Of a DNA stretch of 64,000 nt, positions 16,732-25,676 are shown in pieces. The notes below the pieces were generated by a model, which saw only the letters and a list, made by a program, of their open reading frames with translations, did not search any database and was not told where the DNA came from. The translations under genes and the position numbers were made by a program. The stretch is from Nonomuraea helvata (GTDB lineage: Bacteria > Actinomycetota > Actinomycetes > Streptosporangiales > Streptosporangiaceae). Location of the stretch: assembly GCF_039535785.1 (NCBI RefSeq), contig NZ_BAAAXV010000009.1:806001-870000 (forward strand), written 5' to 3'. Numbering within the stretch: position 1 is the first letter of the stretch; every line of letters starts with the position of its first letter.

Positions 16732-19700
16732 GTGGATCTGTTCCGGTCATTGGTCGACGAGGGGGCGAGGCCCCGCGTCTTCCGGCGTAACGAGACCATT
16801 TGCTCGCCGTTGCGGCCGGCCAACCGCGTTTATGTGATCGACTACGGCTACGCCCGCGAATACACCCCCGTCGGCGAACGCGAGGCCATTCACGATCTCC
16901 GCGGCGACGGCGACCTCATCGGGGAGCTGGCCTTCTGGAGCCCCGCCGAGCGCGCCAAGATCGACGCTCTGACCGAGCTGCGTGCCTGGCCCATCGACCT
17001 GCGCCGGTTACGCGAGCACGCCGCCGCCAGCCCGGCCGTGGCCACCGCGCTGGTGCAGGAGCTGTTCGCCAGGAACGTGGCGGCCCGCAGGCACGAGGCG
17101 CTCGCCCGCGCGCCCGTCTCAGCCCGGCTGGCCGTGTGGCTGCTGCACCTCGACGAGCGTTACGTGCTGGCCTCGGAGTCGGCGCCGCCGCTGTCGATGG
17201 AGACGCTGGCGGACCTCGTCGGCAGCTCTCCCGACGTGGTGCAGCGGCAGCTCACGCAGTGGGTCCGGCGGGGCTGGCTGGTACGGCCCGGCTACCGGCG
17301 GCTGCGGATCGCCGACCCGTCCGCGCTGCGTGACGCGGCGGGCGGCTGGGAGCACCTGTCGGCGCCGTGGCAGGGGCAGGTGACGCCGTTCCTGACCCGG
17401 CCGGGCACGATGGAGCCGCTGCCGGTCGGCGGGGTGCCGAAACCGCGCCAGCTGCCCGCGGACGTGCCTGACTTCACCGGGCGGCAGCAGAGCCTCGACC
17501 TGCTCACCGACTGGCTGGAGCGGCCCAGGCGGACGAACACCATGGTCGTGCAGGGTCTGCCGGGCGTGGGCAAGACCGCGCTGGTGACGCACTGGGGGCA
17601 CCTGCACGCCGACCGGTTCCCCGACGGGCAGATCGTGATCGACCTGCGGGGGCAGTCGCCGAGCCAGCCGCCGATGACACCGGCCGAGGCGCTGGGGCAG
17701 ATCCTGCGCTCGCTCGGGGTGGGCGAGCACATGCCCCCTGACGACGGCGCCGAGCTGATGCTGCTCTACCGCAGCAGGATCGCGGGGCGCCGGCTGCTGC
17801 TCATCCTCGACAACGCCGCCGACCCGGCGCAGGTGCGGGCGCTGCTGCCGGGCGGCAAGGACTGCGTGGTGCTGGTGACGAGCCGCACGCGGATGGCTCC
17901 GCTGCGGGCCACCGGGCACGCCGACCTCATGGACCTGCCGGTGCTCGACCCGGGCAACGCGGTGGCGCTGCTGGTGGCGGTGCTCGGCGGGGACTCGCCG
18001 CGGGCCGCCGACAGGGACGCGCTGGCGGAGCTGGCCAGGGTGTGCTCGTACCATCCGTTCGCGCTGCGGATCTCGGCGGCCAAGCTGGCCGAGAACCCCG
18101 GGCTGAGTGTGCAGGAGCGGGTCCAGGAGCTGCGCGGGCCAGGGCGGCTGCTGATGGGCGATCCGGAGGAGGCGTTCAGGTCGGCGCTGGACCTGGCGTA
18201 CGAGTCGCTGAGCCCGGGGCAGCGGCGGGCGTTCCGGCACGTGGGGCTGCTGCCCGGCCGGGACTTCACGCCCGAGGTGCTGGCCGCGGCGCTCGGCGTG
18301 CCGGTGGACGAGGCCGTGGTGGCGGTGGAGGAGCTGCACCGGGCATACCTGGTGGAGCCGCTGGCCGGACCGCGCTACCGGGTGCACGACCTGGTCAAGC
18401 GGCTGGCCAGGGAGCTGGGCAGGCACGCGGAGGGCGGCGTGCGTGAGGCCAGGGTGCGGCTGCTCGACCATTACCTGGCCAAGGCGACGGACCCCGCGAC
18501 GCCGCCCGAATGGTTCGAGGCGGAGCGGCGCTCGCTGGTCTCGGCGGTGCGGATGGCCGAGGAGAGCGGCGCGCAGGGGATGGCGTGGCGGCTCGCCAAG
18601 GCCGTGTTCGAGCCGTTCAGGAGCCTGCGTTACTACGAGAACAACCTGGAGATCCAGCAGGCCGGGCTGACCTCGGCGATGCAGGTCAGCAACCGGCGGG
18701 CGATCGCGCTCATGCGCGGCAACCTCGGCTCGATCCACCGGGACATCGGGCCGTCGACGCTGGCGGCCAGGTTCATCGCGGAGGCGCTGGACGACTTCGC
18801 CTCGCTGGGCGACGCCGAGGGGCGGGCCCACGCCCTCAACGACCTGGCGGAGGTGCACGGCATCGCGGGCAACAACGAGGAGGCGCTGAAGTGCGCCGGC
18901 GAGGCGCTCGACCTCTACCGCGAGATCGGCGACCTGGCCGGGGTGGCGAACTGCCTGCACACGCTCTCGCGGCTGCACCTGTCCCAGGAGCGGCACGAGC
19001 TGGCGCTGCAACACGCCGGCCAGGCACTGGAGGTACGCGAGGAGCTCGGCGACCGGAGGGGCACGGCGCAGAGCCTGATCATCCTGGCCACGGTGCAGCG
19101 GAACCTGGGCGAGCCGAACGCGGCGCTGTCGGAGGGCCTGGAGGCGCTGTCGATCTGCCACGAGCTGGGCGACGAGCACGCCGAGGCCGAGACGCTGCTC
19201 TGCCTGGCCGAGATCTACGACCTGCTGCGGCTGCCGCACGACGCCCGCCGGGACGCCGAGCGCGCGCTGGCCGGGTACACGGCGACGGGCGACCAGTACG
19301 GCTGCGGGCGCGCCCTGTGCGCGCTCGGGCGGATCGCGCGCAACGGCTCGCGGTACGACGAGGCGCTGTCGTACTACGAGCAGGCGCTGGCCGTACAGGT
19401 CGAGCTCCACCACGAGCAGGGCAAGGCGGAGACGCTCGGGGACATCGGGCTGGTGCACTGGCGGCTGGCGGACTACCTGCGGGCCGACGACTACCTCAAC
19501 CAGGCCCTGGCGATCAGCCGGGTGATCCGCGACGAGCCGGTGGAGGCCCGCATGCTCAACCGGCTCGCCAGGGTGCGGCGGCGGCAGGGGCTGCCGCACG
19601 TGGCGTTCGTGTACGCGCTCGAGGCCCTCGACATCGTGCAGGGCCTGGGGAACCGGCGGGCGGAGGCGGACGTCCAGGAGACGCTGGCGAACACGTACCT

Positions 19701-20223
19701 GTCGCTGGGGCAGCACCAGCCGGCCCTGGAGGCGGCCAAGGCGTCGCTGGCGATCAGGGAGGAGCTGCGGGACAACCGGGCCAGCGCGCTGCTGTCGATG
19801 GCGCAGGCGCTGCACACGGCCGGCAAGCCGCAGGCGGCGCTGAAGCTCGCGTGGGAGACGGTGGAGCTGCAGAACGAGACCGGCACCAAGGACCGGTGGG
19901 CGGCGGCGCTCACGACGCTGGCCATGGTGCTGCTCGACCTGGACCTGACCGGGGAGGCGCTGGTGTACGCGCAGCAGGCCAGGGACGTCCACCTGGAGTG
20001 CGGGACCAGGCGGGACCTCGGGTGCGCCCTGCGGGCGCTCGGCCTGATCTCCGCCAGGCAGGGCGACCGGCCGGCGGCGGTCGAGCAGCTCCGGGAGGCG
20101 CTGCGGCTGCTCGAAGAGGTGGGGGACGCCTTGGAGGCGCGGCGGGTGTCGGTGGAGCTGCGCGAGCTCGGGGCCGTGCCGGGCGCTGAAACATCGCTAA
20201 AAGTCGTGAAATCTCGATTGTGA
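16732..20223 (+). CDS. CRP-like/winged-helix/NB-ARC/TPR regulator
   Basis: A 1163-residue protein starting at the GTG at 16732. Order of domains: a cyclic-nucleotide-binding-like fold (about 15-115) with a CRP-type helix-turn-helix (about 155-195); an NB-ARC ATPase with intact Walker A (GLPGVGKTALV, near 278) and Walker B (LLLILDNA, near 355); an MHD-like VHDLV near 549; then about 12 TPR units (about 620-1145). STAND proteins switch between ADP and ATP states when their repeat domain binds a ligand. Here the switch would act on a CRP-type DNA-binding head. That combination is unusual; AfsR-type regulators have a SARP head instead. Direct targets are unknown. Confidence 0.85.
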   Translation: MDLFRSLVDEGARPRVFRRNETICSPLRPANRVYVIDYGYAREYTPVGEREAIHDLRGDGDLIGELAFWSPAERAKIDALTELRAWPIDLRRLREHAAASPAVATALVQELFARNVAARRHEALARAPVSARLAVWLLHLDERYVLASESAPPLSMETLADLVGSSPDVVQRQLTQWVRRGWLVRPGYRRLRIADPSALRDAAGGWEHLSAPWQGQVTPFLTRPGTMEPLPVGGVPKPRQLPADVPDFTGRQQSLDLLTDWLERPRRTNTMVVQGLPGVGKTALVTHWGHLHADRFPDGQIVIDLRGQSPSQPPMTPAEALGQILRSLGVGEHMPPDDGAELMLLYRSRIAGRRLLLILDNAADPAQVRALLPGGKDCVVLVTSRTRMAPLRATGHADLMDLPVLDPGNAVALLVAVLGGDSPRAADRDALAELARVCSYHPFALRISAAKLAENPGLSVQERVQELRGPGRLLMGDPEEAFRSALDLAYESLSPGQRRAFRHVGLLPGRDFTPEVLAAALGVPVDEAVVAVEELHRAYLVEPLAGPRYRVHDLVKRLARELGRHAEGGVREARVRLLDHYLAKATDPATPPEWFEAERRSLVSAVRMAEESGAQGMAWRLAKAVFEPFRSLRYYENNLEIQQAGLTSAMQVSNRRAIALMRGNLGSIHRDIGPSTLAARFIAEALDDFASLGDAEGRAHALNDLAEVHGIAGNNEEALKCAGEALDLYREIGDLAGVANCLHTLSRLHLSQERHELALQHAGQALEVREELGDRRGTAQSLIILATVQRNLGEPNAALSEGLEALSICHELGDEHAEAETLLCLAEIYDLLRLPHDARRDAERALAGYTATGDQYGCGRALCALGRIARNGSRYDEALSYYEQALAVQVELHHEQGKAETLGDIGLVHWRLADYLRADDYLNQALAISRVIRDEPVEARMLNRLARVRRRQGLPHVAFVYALEALDIVQGLGNRRAEADVQETLANTYLSLGQHQPALEAAKASLAIREELRDNRASALLSMAQALHTAGKPQAALKLAWETVELQNETGTKDRWAAALTTLAMVLLDLDLTGEALVYAQQARDVHLECGTRRDLGCALRALGLISARQGDRPAAVEQLREALRLLEEVGDALEARRVSVELRELGAVPGAETSLKVVKSRL

Positions 20224-20253
20224 GGTCGGAGATCTTATCTGGACATTCCCGTT

Positions 20254-20270
20254 AGCTGGGGTCACCAGCT
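20254..20270 (+). terminator. stem-loop after the CRP/NB-ARC gene
   Basis: AGCTGG and CCAGCT pair around a 5-base loop, 31 bases after the stop codon. There is no T run, so it may be a weak terminator, or an element in the leader of the next small gene. Confidence 0.4.
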
Positions 20271-20291
20271 ACTCACACGGGGGTGATCCGG

Positions 20292-20660
20292 ATGCTCAAG
20301 AACCACTTGCGTCGAGACCTTCAGTGGCTGAAGCGCCAGGCGCGCAAGGATCGGCGGATCACCGCCGCGGTGCTCGCCGGAGTGCCGGCCGCCTGGGTCC
20401 GCCAGCTCCCGCCGTCGGACCTGCCGGCCGGGTCCCCGGTGCTGCTCGCGCTCTCGCTCGGGCTGCTCGGGGCCTCGTGCGCGGCCTGGCTGATGTCGGC
20501 GTACTTCGTCACCAGGACCGTCAGGGCGCGCAAGGAGCCGGCGGAGCAGCTCCGCTGGGTCTCCCGGATCAGCCGGGGGAAGGAGTGGGCGTTCTGCTCG
20601 CTCAGCGCCTACGTGGCCTGGCACCTGCTGCACTTCGTCACCGCGCTGGTGCTGGGCTGA
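20292..20660 (+). CDS. small two-helix membrane protein
   Basis: I choose the ATG at 20292 because GGGGG lies at a good distance; a GTG at 20283 is in frame. The 122-residue product has a basic N-terminus (HLRRDLQWLKRQARKDRR) and two or three hydrophobic stretches (about 45-72 and 100-120). No family is recognised. It could interact with nucleic acid or membrane lipids through its basic tail, but this is only a guess. Confidence 0.6.
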   Translation: MLKNHLRRDLQWLKRQARKDRRITAAVLAGVPAAWVRQLPPSDLPAGSPVLLALSLGLLGASCAAWLMSAYFVTRTVRARKEPAEQLRWVSRISRGKEWAFCSLSAYVAWHLLHFVTALVLG

Positions 20661-20716
20661 CCGGGACGGCGGCGGGGCGACACCCTTGGAATGGGGCCGG
20701 GTGCCGCCCCGCCGTC

Positions 20717-21379
20717 TCATGCCAGCCGGGCCTCTTCGAGCGCCTTGACCTGGATGCCCGTCCCCGTGAGGACGAACTGGACGATCTCCGCCGTGTCCAG
20801 CTCGGCCAGGCCGATATCGACGTCGGCGTGGGCGTCGCACCACGCGACGATCCGGCGAGGGTCTGTCAGCGGGCCCGCGAAGTGGACGATGCTGACGTAC
20901 CAGCGGTCGCGTACCCGGCCGTGCTCCAGGTCCAGTACGCCGCGGGACTCCATCGCGTGCGCGAACCGCTTCCAGAGCGTGACCAGCGTGTCGTCCTCCG
21001 GGTGGCCGCAGGCCACGACACCGCCCGGATGGGGGCTCACGCCCGCCAGACGCACCCTCGCGGGCGCGAGACCTTCGACCGCCTCGGCCAGGGCGTCCCG
21101 GTAGACCACGCGGAGCGGGTCGCCGGCCGGGATCCGCTCGCGGTACGGCTCCAGAGACCTCAGCGTGAGGTGCAAGGTCCGCCGGCCGTGCACCCAGTGG
21201 CCCGGCGCCTCCACGGTGCCGGCCAGCGCCGCCAGCCGGTCGAGCACCTCGCCCGAGGGACGGAACACGGCCGCCGCTCCCCACCGCCGCGCGCCCTCCA
21301 CCATGGGAGAGTCGTGGGTCGCCCCGCCGGCCAGCAGGGCCGCCCGTCCTCTGGCCCGGAAGTCAATGAAATCGGACAT
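20717..21379 (-). CDS. 2H phosphoesterase-like protein, second motif altered
   Basis: A 220-residue protein from the ATG at 21379. The first signature of the 2H (LigT-like) superfamily is present (TLHLTLRSLEPYR), and the C-terminal strand with a ligand-type Gly is recognisable (VQFVLTGTG). The second H-x-T/S is not found; the matching place reads WYVSIVHF. Members cleave 2'-5' or cyclic phosphates on RNA. With one motif gone, this one may be inactive or have a shifted catalytic residue. It diverges from the hydrolase gene at 21458. Confidence 0.6.
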   Translation of the reverse strand: MSDFIDFRARGRAALLAGGATHDSPMVEGARRWGAAAVFRPSGEVLDRLAALAGTVEAPGHWVHGRRTLHLTLRSLEPYRERIPAGDPLRVVYRDALAEAVEGLAPARVRLAGVSPHPGGVVACGHPEDDTLVTLWKRFAHAMESRGVLDLEHGRVRDRWYVSIVHFAGPLTDPRRIVAWCDAHADVDIGLAELDTAEIVQFVLTGTGIQVKALEEARLA

Positions 21380-21457
21380 CCGCGCAGTATATGGATCACG
21401 CCACACGGGGAAGGCGGAAGAAGAGGACACGTCGCGGCGAAGAGGGAGGTGTGGCAG

Positions 21458-22075
21458 GTGGAGGGCGATCTGGTCATCCCTGACACCGCTCAGGGAGTGG
21501 TGGTGTTCGCGCACGGCAGCGGCAGCAGCCGGCACAGCCCGCGCAACCGTTACGTGGCCGAGGTGCTCAGCAAGGCAGGGCTGGGCACGCTCCTGTTCGA
21601 CCTGCTCACGCCCGACGAGGAGAGCGACAGGGCGAACGTCTTCGACATCGGGCTGCTGGCCGAGCGGCTGCGGGAGAGCACCGCATGGGTACGCGGGCAG
21701 CACGCGGCGGCGGGGCTGCCCGTCGGATACTTCGGCGCGAGCACCGGCGCGGCGGCGGCCCTGTGGGCGGCGGCCGAGCCCGACAACGAGATCGCCGCGA
21801 TCGTCTCGCGCGGCGGGCGGCCCGACCTGGCCGGGCCTCGGCTCGCCGCGGTACGCGCGCCCACGCTGCTCATCGTGGGCGGCCGGGATCCGATCGTGGT
21901 GAAGCTGAACGAGGAGGCCCAGCGGCGCCTGCGCTCCGAGAGCCGGATCACCGTCGTGCCCGGGGCCACCCACCTGTTCGAGGAGCCCGGCGCCCTGGAG
22001 GCCGTGGCGGAGCACGCCAGAGACTGGTTCTCGACGCACTTCACCAGCGCCCGACGAGCTTCTGCATCCGGGTGA
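21458..22075 (+). CDS. dienelactone-hydrolase-like alpha/beta hydrolase
   Basis: The GTG at 21458 follows GGGAGG by 8 bases; a GTG at 21449 is in frame. The 205-residue product has an oxyanion HGSGSSRHS loop, the nucleophile elbow GASTGAAAA, an acidic residue after LLIVGGRDPIV and a catalytic His in GATHLFEEPG. It lacks a lid domain, as in small dienelactone hydrolase-like proteins. The Ser is the likely nucleophile; dienelactone hydrolase itself uses Cys, so an esterase role is more likely. The substrate is unknown. Confidence 0.82.
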   Translation: MEGDLVIPDTAQGVVVFAHGSGSSRHSPRNRYVAEVLSKAGLGTLLFDLLTPDEESDRANVFDIGLLAERLRESTAWVRGQHAAAGLPVGYFGASTGAAAALWAAAEPDNEIAAIVSRGGRPDLAGPRLAAVRAPTLLIVGGRDPIVVKLNEEAQRRLRSESRITVVPGATHLFEEPGALEAVAEHARDWFSTHFTSARRASASG

Positions 22076-22169
22076 GCACATAGCGGAATCGCGCAATTAC
22101 GTTGCCATGATCCACTGTTTGTGAAAACGTCGAGTGTGGAGGACATCCGACTCGACGGCGGGTGGACAC

Positions 22170-22808
22170 GTGCCACTTCTTGAGCTCTCCGATCTCACCT
22201 GGCAGACGCGCGGGACCCGCCGAGGGCTCAGGCCCGACCCCCTGACCGTCGCCTCAGGGCGCACCGCCGTGGTGGTGGCGTCCGACGGTGCCGAGGCCGA
22301 CACGTTCACCGACATCCTGCTGGGGCTGGAGATGCCGGACGACGGCCAGATCCGCGTCGGCGGCCAGGAGATCACCATGTGGCTGCCGACCGAGCGTGAG
22401 ATCGCGCTCGTCCCGGCGGGGGCGGGGCTGCTGCCGCACCTGACCGTCGAGCAGAACCTCGCGCTGGCCGCGCGCGACGACCTCGCGCCCTCGTTCCTCC
22501 ACAGCAGGGTCGCGTACATGGCCAAGCGCATGGACATCCAGGGCTTCTTACGGTCGAGGCCGCACGAGCTGGCCCACGACGAGCGGCTGAGCGTCGCGCT
22601 GGTCCGCGCCCTGTGCAGGAAGCGCCCGGCCAAGGTGATGGTGATAGAGGACCGCACGGGACACGGGCCCTGCCACGCGGCGGTGAGCGTGGCGCTGCGC
22701 ACCGATCCCCACCTGGCCGTGCTGGTCGTCGCCGACGACAGGACCAGGGTGGCCAGCCTGGCCTCCCCTTCACGCTTCTGGGAGATCGACGATGTCCCTG
22801 AGCCGTAG
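22170..22808 (+). CDS. ABC-transporter ATPase homologue with all catalytic motifs lost
   Basis: The GTG at 22170 is preferred (GGGTGG before it); a GTG at 22134 is in frame. The 212 residues still align along the length of an ABC nucleotide-binding domain: MPDDGQIRVGG, LLPHLTVEQNL and VALVRALCRKRP are textbook. But Walker A is ASDGAEADT (no Lys), the Q-loop Gln is Ala, the LSGGQ signature is LAHDE, the Walker B Asp-Glu is Glu-Asp (VMVIEDR) and the switch His is missing (VVADD). It should not hydrolyse ATP. It heads a four-gene operon with an importer's other parts and overlaps the next gene by 17 bases. Confidence 0.85.
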   Translation: MPLLELSDLTWQTRGTRRGLRPDPLTVASGRTAVVVASDGAEADTFTDILLGLEMPDDGQIRVGGQEITMWLPTEREIALVPAGAGLLPHLTVEQNLALAARDDLAPSFLHSRVAYMAKRMDIQGFLRSRPHELAHDERLSVALVRALCRKRPAKVMVIEDRTGHGPCHAAVSVALRTDPHLAVLVVADDRTRVASLASPSRFWEIDDVPEP

Positions 22809-23994
22809 GACGTTCCTGGCCGCGATCCCGGCGGCGGCGCTGGCCGGCTGCGCCGGCGAGCGGCCGCTGCAGGTGGCGGTGGTGTGGAGCGGCGAGGAGC
22901 TGCGGCGCTTCAACGAAGTGGTGGACGAGTACGGGTCCGTCAACGTCTATTCGGCGGGCGACAACATCGGCGCCCTGCTGCGCGGACCGGCCCAGGAGGT
23001 CCTTCCCGACGTGGCCGTGATCCCCCGGCTCGGCCTGCTCTTCGACCCGTCGATCCAGGGCCGCATCAGACCGCTGACCGAGGCGGGGTCCAGGCAGCCG
23101 GAGTTCTGGCGCGGGCTCGTGACGCCGTACGGGAGTGACGAGCGGCTCGGCGCCTGGTTCAAGATCGCGCACAAGTCGCTGGTCTGGCACCGGGCCGGTG
23201 AGGGCACGCCGCCCGCGAACCTGGACGGCTGGCAGCCCGGCAGGCTGGCGATCGGGGCGGCCGACGGGTGGGTGCTCAGCGACTGGTTCGAGAACGTGCT
23301 GCTGGCCTACGCCCCCGAGGTCTACGGCGGGCTGTTCCCGCCGCTGGACAATGCCGACTGGTGGCGCGCGCCACAGGTGGCGAGCGTGCTGAAGCTGCTC
23401 GGAACGATCTGGCGGAGCGCGTTCACCCCCGAGCAGGGCAGGCGCGCCCTCACCATGCAGTTCCACGACTCGATACTCGACGTGTTCGTCTACCGCACCG
23501 CCGACCTGGTGGCCGCGCCCGATTTCGCCCTGCCGGTCATCGAGCGTTACGCCGGCAAGGGCGTCGCGGCGCACTTCCGGTTCCCCGCCTACAGGCAGAA
23601 CCCGCCCCCGCTGGTCGTCGGCGGCGACGTGGCGGTGGCCATGAAGGACGGCGGCGAGAAGGCGGTCGACTTCGTCAACTGGCTGACCAGGGAGCGCAAG
23701 AAACCCGACGCGCTGACCCGCTGGGTGGCCGACGGCGGATTCCTGACGCCGTTCACGCTGCCGCCGCACGAGCTGCTGCGCGAGCCCGCCCAGGAGCTGA
23801 AGGCCGCGGCGAACGCCCACTACGACCTGTCCGACCGGCTACTCGGCGGTCTGGAGGGCGGTGACGGTCGCGGGCTGTGGCGGGTGCTCACCGAGCTGTT
23901 CACGGACGTCACCGTCAACACGGTCGAGCCGGACACCGCGGCGCGCACGGCCCAGGACAAGCTCTACGCCGGCAGCAGGGAGGGCGCGCTGTGA
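22792..23994 (+). CDS. solute-binding lipoprotein of an ABC-type system
   Basis: A 400-residue protein. The N-terminus has an RRTFL pair and a lipobox ending LAGC, with Cys20 as the lipidation site; the twin Arg suggests Tat export. The rest fits a family 1 (iron/polyamine/sugar-type) extracellular solute-binding fold. A hinge-proximal phrase is GLVTPYGSDERLGAWFKIAHKSLVW. The ligand is unknown. Start is the ATG at 22792, inside the end of the pseudo-ATPase gene; its TGA overlaps the GTG of the permease gene. Confidence 0.85.
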   Translation: MSLSRRTFLAAIPAAALAGCAGERPLQVAVVWSGEELRRFNEVVDEYGSVNVYSAGDNIGALLRGPAQEVLPDVAVIPRLGLLFDPSIQGRIRPLTEAGSRQPEFWRGLVTPYGSDERLGAWFKIAHKSLVWHRAGEGTPPANLDGWQPGRLAIGAADGWVLSDWFENVLLAYAPEVYGGLFPPLDNADWWRAPQVASVLKLLGTIWRSAFTPEQGRRALTMQFHDSILDVFVYRTADLVAAPDFALPVIERYAGKGVAAHFRFPAYRQNPPPLVVGGDVAVAMKDGGEKAVDFVNWLTRERKKPDALTRWVADGGFLTPFTLPPHELLREPAQELKAAANAHYDLSDRLLGGLEGGDGRGLWRVLTELFTDVTVNTVEPDTAARTAQDKLYAGSREGAL

Positions 23995-25676
23995 ACAGCT
24001 TCATGTTCGAGGTGGCGCCGCATCACGACGCCAGGATCCCGGTGGTCAGGCACGGGATAAGCCGCTGGCGCGCGTCGCTCTACCTCCTGCTCGCGGTCCT
24101 GCTGTCGGCGGGCGTCATCCTGGTCCCGCTCTGCGCGACGGTGGTGCTCAGCCTCTCCGAGGGGCTCGGCGCGTACGACGTGCTGTTCGACGGCAAGGTG
24201 CTCCAGGCGCTCGGCAACTCGTTCGTCTGGCTGGTGCTGGCCGTGGTCGTGTGCGTCGTGGGGCTCGGCCTGGCCTGGCTGGCCAGGAACGCGGGGCCGG
24301 TGCTCGGCGGCGTGCTGCGCTTCCTGCTGGTCCTGCCGGCCGCCGTCTCCCCGCTCACCACGGGCGCGATCTTCCGGCTGATGTTCGACGCGAACCCGCG
24401 GCGCGGCCTGGTCAACGCCCTGTTCGGCACGGAGGTGGCCTTCCTCGGCCCCGTGTGGATCTGGCTGGTGTTCGGGCTGGCGTTGATCTGGCAGTGGGCC
24501 GGGGTCGCGTTCCTGGTCTTCCATGAGGCGCTGGCTCGGATGCCGACCAACCTGCTGCGGATGGCCCGGGCGTTCGGCGTCGGGCGGCGGCGCCGGCTCT
24601 GGTCCGTGCTGCTCCCCTCGCTCGCCGGCCCGGCCGCGCTGGCGTACCTCTTCGCGCTGGTCGCGGCGGCCCGGGTGTTCGACGTCGTGCTGATGGGCGC
24701 GCCCGGGTCGATGCAGGCCGAGATCGAGGGGGGCGGGCTGTTCTGGTGGCGGCACCACGGCGACCTGGGCGACACGCGGGCCTCCGCGCTCTCCGTGGGG
24801 CTGTCCGCGCTCGTGGCCGTGATGGCGGTGCCCGCCCTGTCCGGGCTGCGCGGGCGGGCGACCTGGGCCGAGCCGGTGGCCGCCGCGCCTTCGCGCAAGG
24901 GCTGGCGGGTGTGGCTGCCGTCCGTGGCGGTGTCGGTGCTCTGGATGCTGCCGTTCGCGGTGCTCGTGCTGACCTCGCTGCGCGATCCGGTCGCCGCGGC
25001 GCTGTCCGGGTGGTGGAGCGGCGGGCCGTGGACGCTCGGCTCGTACGCGGACGCGCTGGCCGACGCCGGATTCGTGCACGCGCTCGGCACCACGCTCCTG
25101 CGGGCCTTCGTGGTCGTGTGCCTGGTGCTGCTCGCCGCGGTGCCGGCCGCGTACGTGCTGGCGCACGAGCACCTGCTGCCGCGCCGCGCCTGGCGGCCGG
25201 TGCTGCTGGTCGCGGTGGCCCTGGCCGTGCTGCCGCCGCAGGCGTTCGCGGTGCCGCTGCAGCAGCGGCTCAGCCCCGTCGGCACCGCTCCTGCGCTGGC
25301 CATCGTGCACGCGGCGCTGGTGATCCCGCTGGCGGTGCTCGTGCTGCACAACGCTTTCGTCCGCGTGCCGGCGCCCATGCTGGCGCGTGACCGCTGGGAA
25401 CTGTTCCACGTGGTACGCGAGGCGCGTCCCGCCGTGGTGCTGGCCGGGGTCCTGGCGTTCGTCCTGGTGTGGAACGACACGGTCGTCGGGCTGCTGCTCA
25501 ACTGGCCGGCGGGCGACCACCTGCAACTGATCGTGCTGGAGCAGTCGCGCCACTTCATGAGCGCCGCGAGCGCGGTGGCCGCGCAGGCGGTGATCGCGAC
25601 CGCGGTGCCCGTGCTGGTGGTCGTCGCCACCGCGCGCTGGCTCTACAGGGGGCTGACGCGAGGGGTACGCCGATGA
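23991..25676 (+). CDS. fused double ABC-type permease
   Basis: A GTG at 23991 starts a 561-residue protein with about 12 hydrophobic helices. It holds two permease domains in one chain (about 30-290 and 300-561), as in FbpB-like iron permeases. The first half has a good EAA loop (EALARMPTNLLRMARAFG, about 179-196, ending in LLP). In the second half the matching stretch (FVRVPAPMLARDRWELF, about 455-471) has lost the conserved Gly, so coupling to an ATPase is altered on that side. The stop overlaps the ATG of the next gene (ATGA). Confidence 0.85.
   Translation: MNSFMFEVAPHHDARIPVVRHGISRWRASLYLLLAVLLSAGVILVPLCATVVLSLSEGLGAYDVLFDGKVLQALGNSFVWLVLAVVVCVVGLGLAWLARNAGPVLGGVLRFLLVLPAAVSPLTTGAIFRLMFDANPRRGLVNALFGTEVAFLGPVWIWLVFGLALIWQWAGVAFLVFHEALARMPTNLLRMARAFGVGRRRRLWSVLLPSLAGPAALAYLFALVAAARVFDVVLMGAPGSMQAEIEGGGLFWWRHHGDLGDTRASALSVGLSALVAVMAVPALSGLRGRATWAEPVAAAPSRKGWRVWLPSVAVSVLWMLPFAVLVLTSLRDPVAAALSGWWSGGPWTLGSYADALADAGFVHALGTTLLRAFVVVCLVLLAAVPAAYVLAHEHLLPRRAWRPVLLVAVALAVLPPQAFAVPLQQRLSPVGTAPALAIVHAALVIPLAVLVLHNAFVRVPAPMLARDRWELFHVVREARPAVVLAGVLAFVLVWNDTVVGLLLNWPAGDHLQLIVLEQSRHFMSAASAVAAQAVIATAVPVLVVVATARWLYRGLTRGVRR

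Noticed and set aside
17119..19992. 957-codon antisense frame in the CRP/NB-ARC gene
   Set aside because: A GC shadow rich in Gln, Arg, His and Leu. The plus-strand protein has clear domains.
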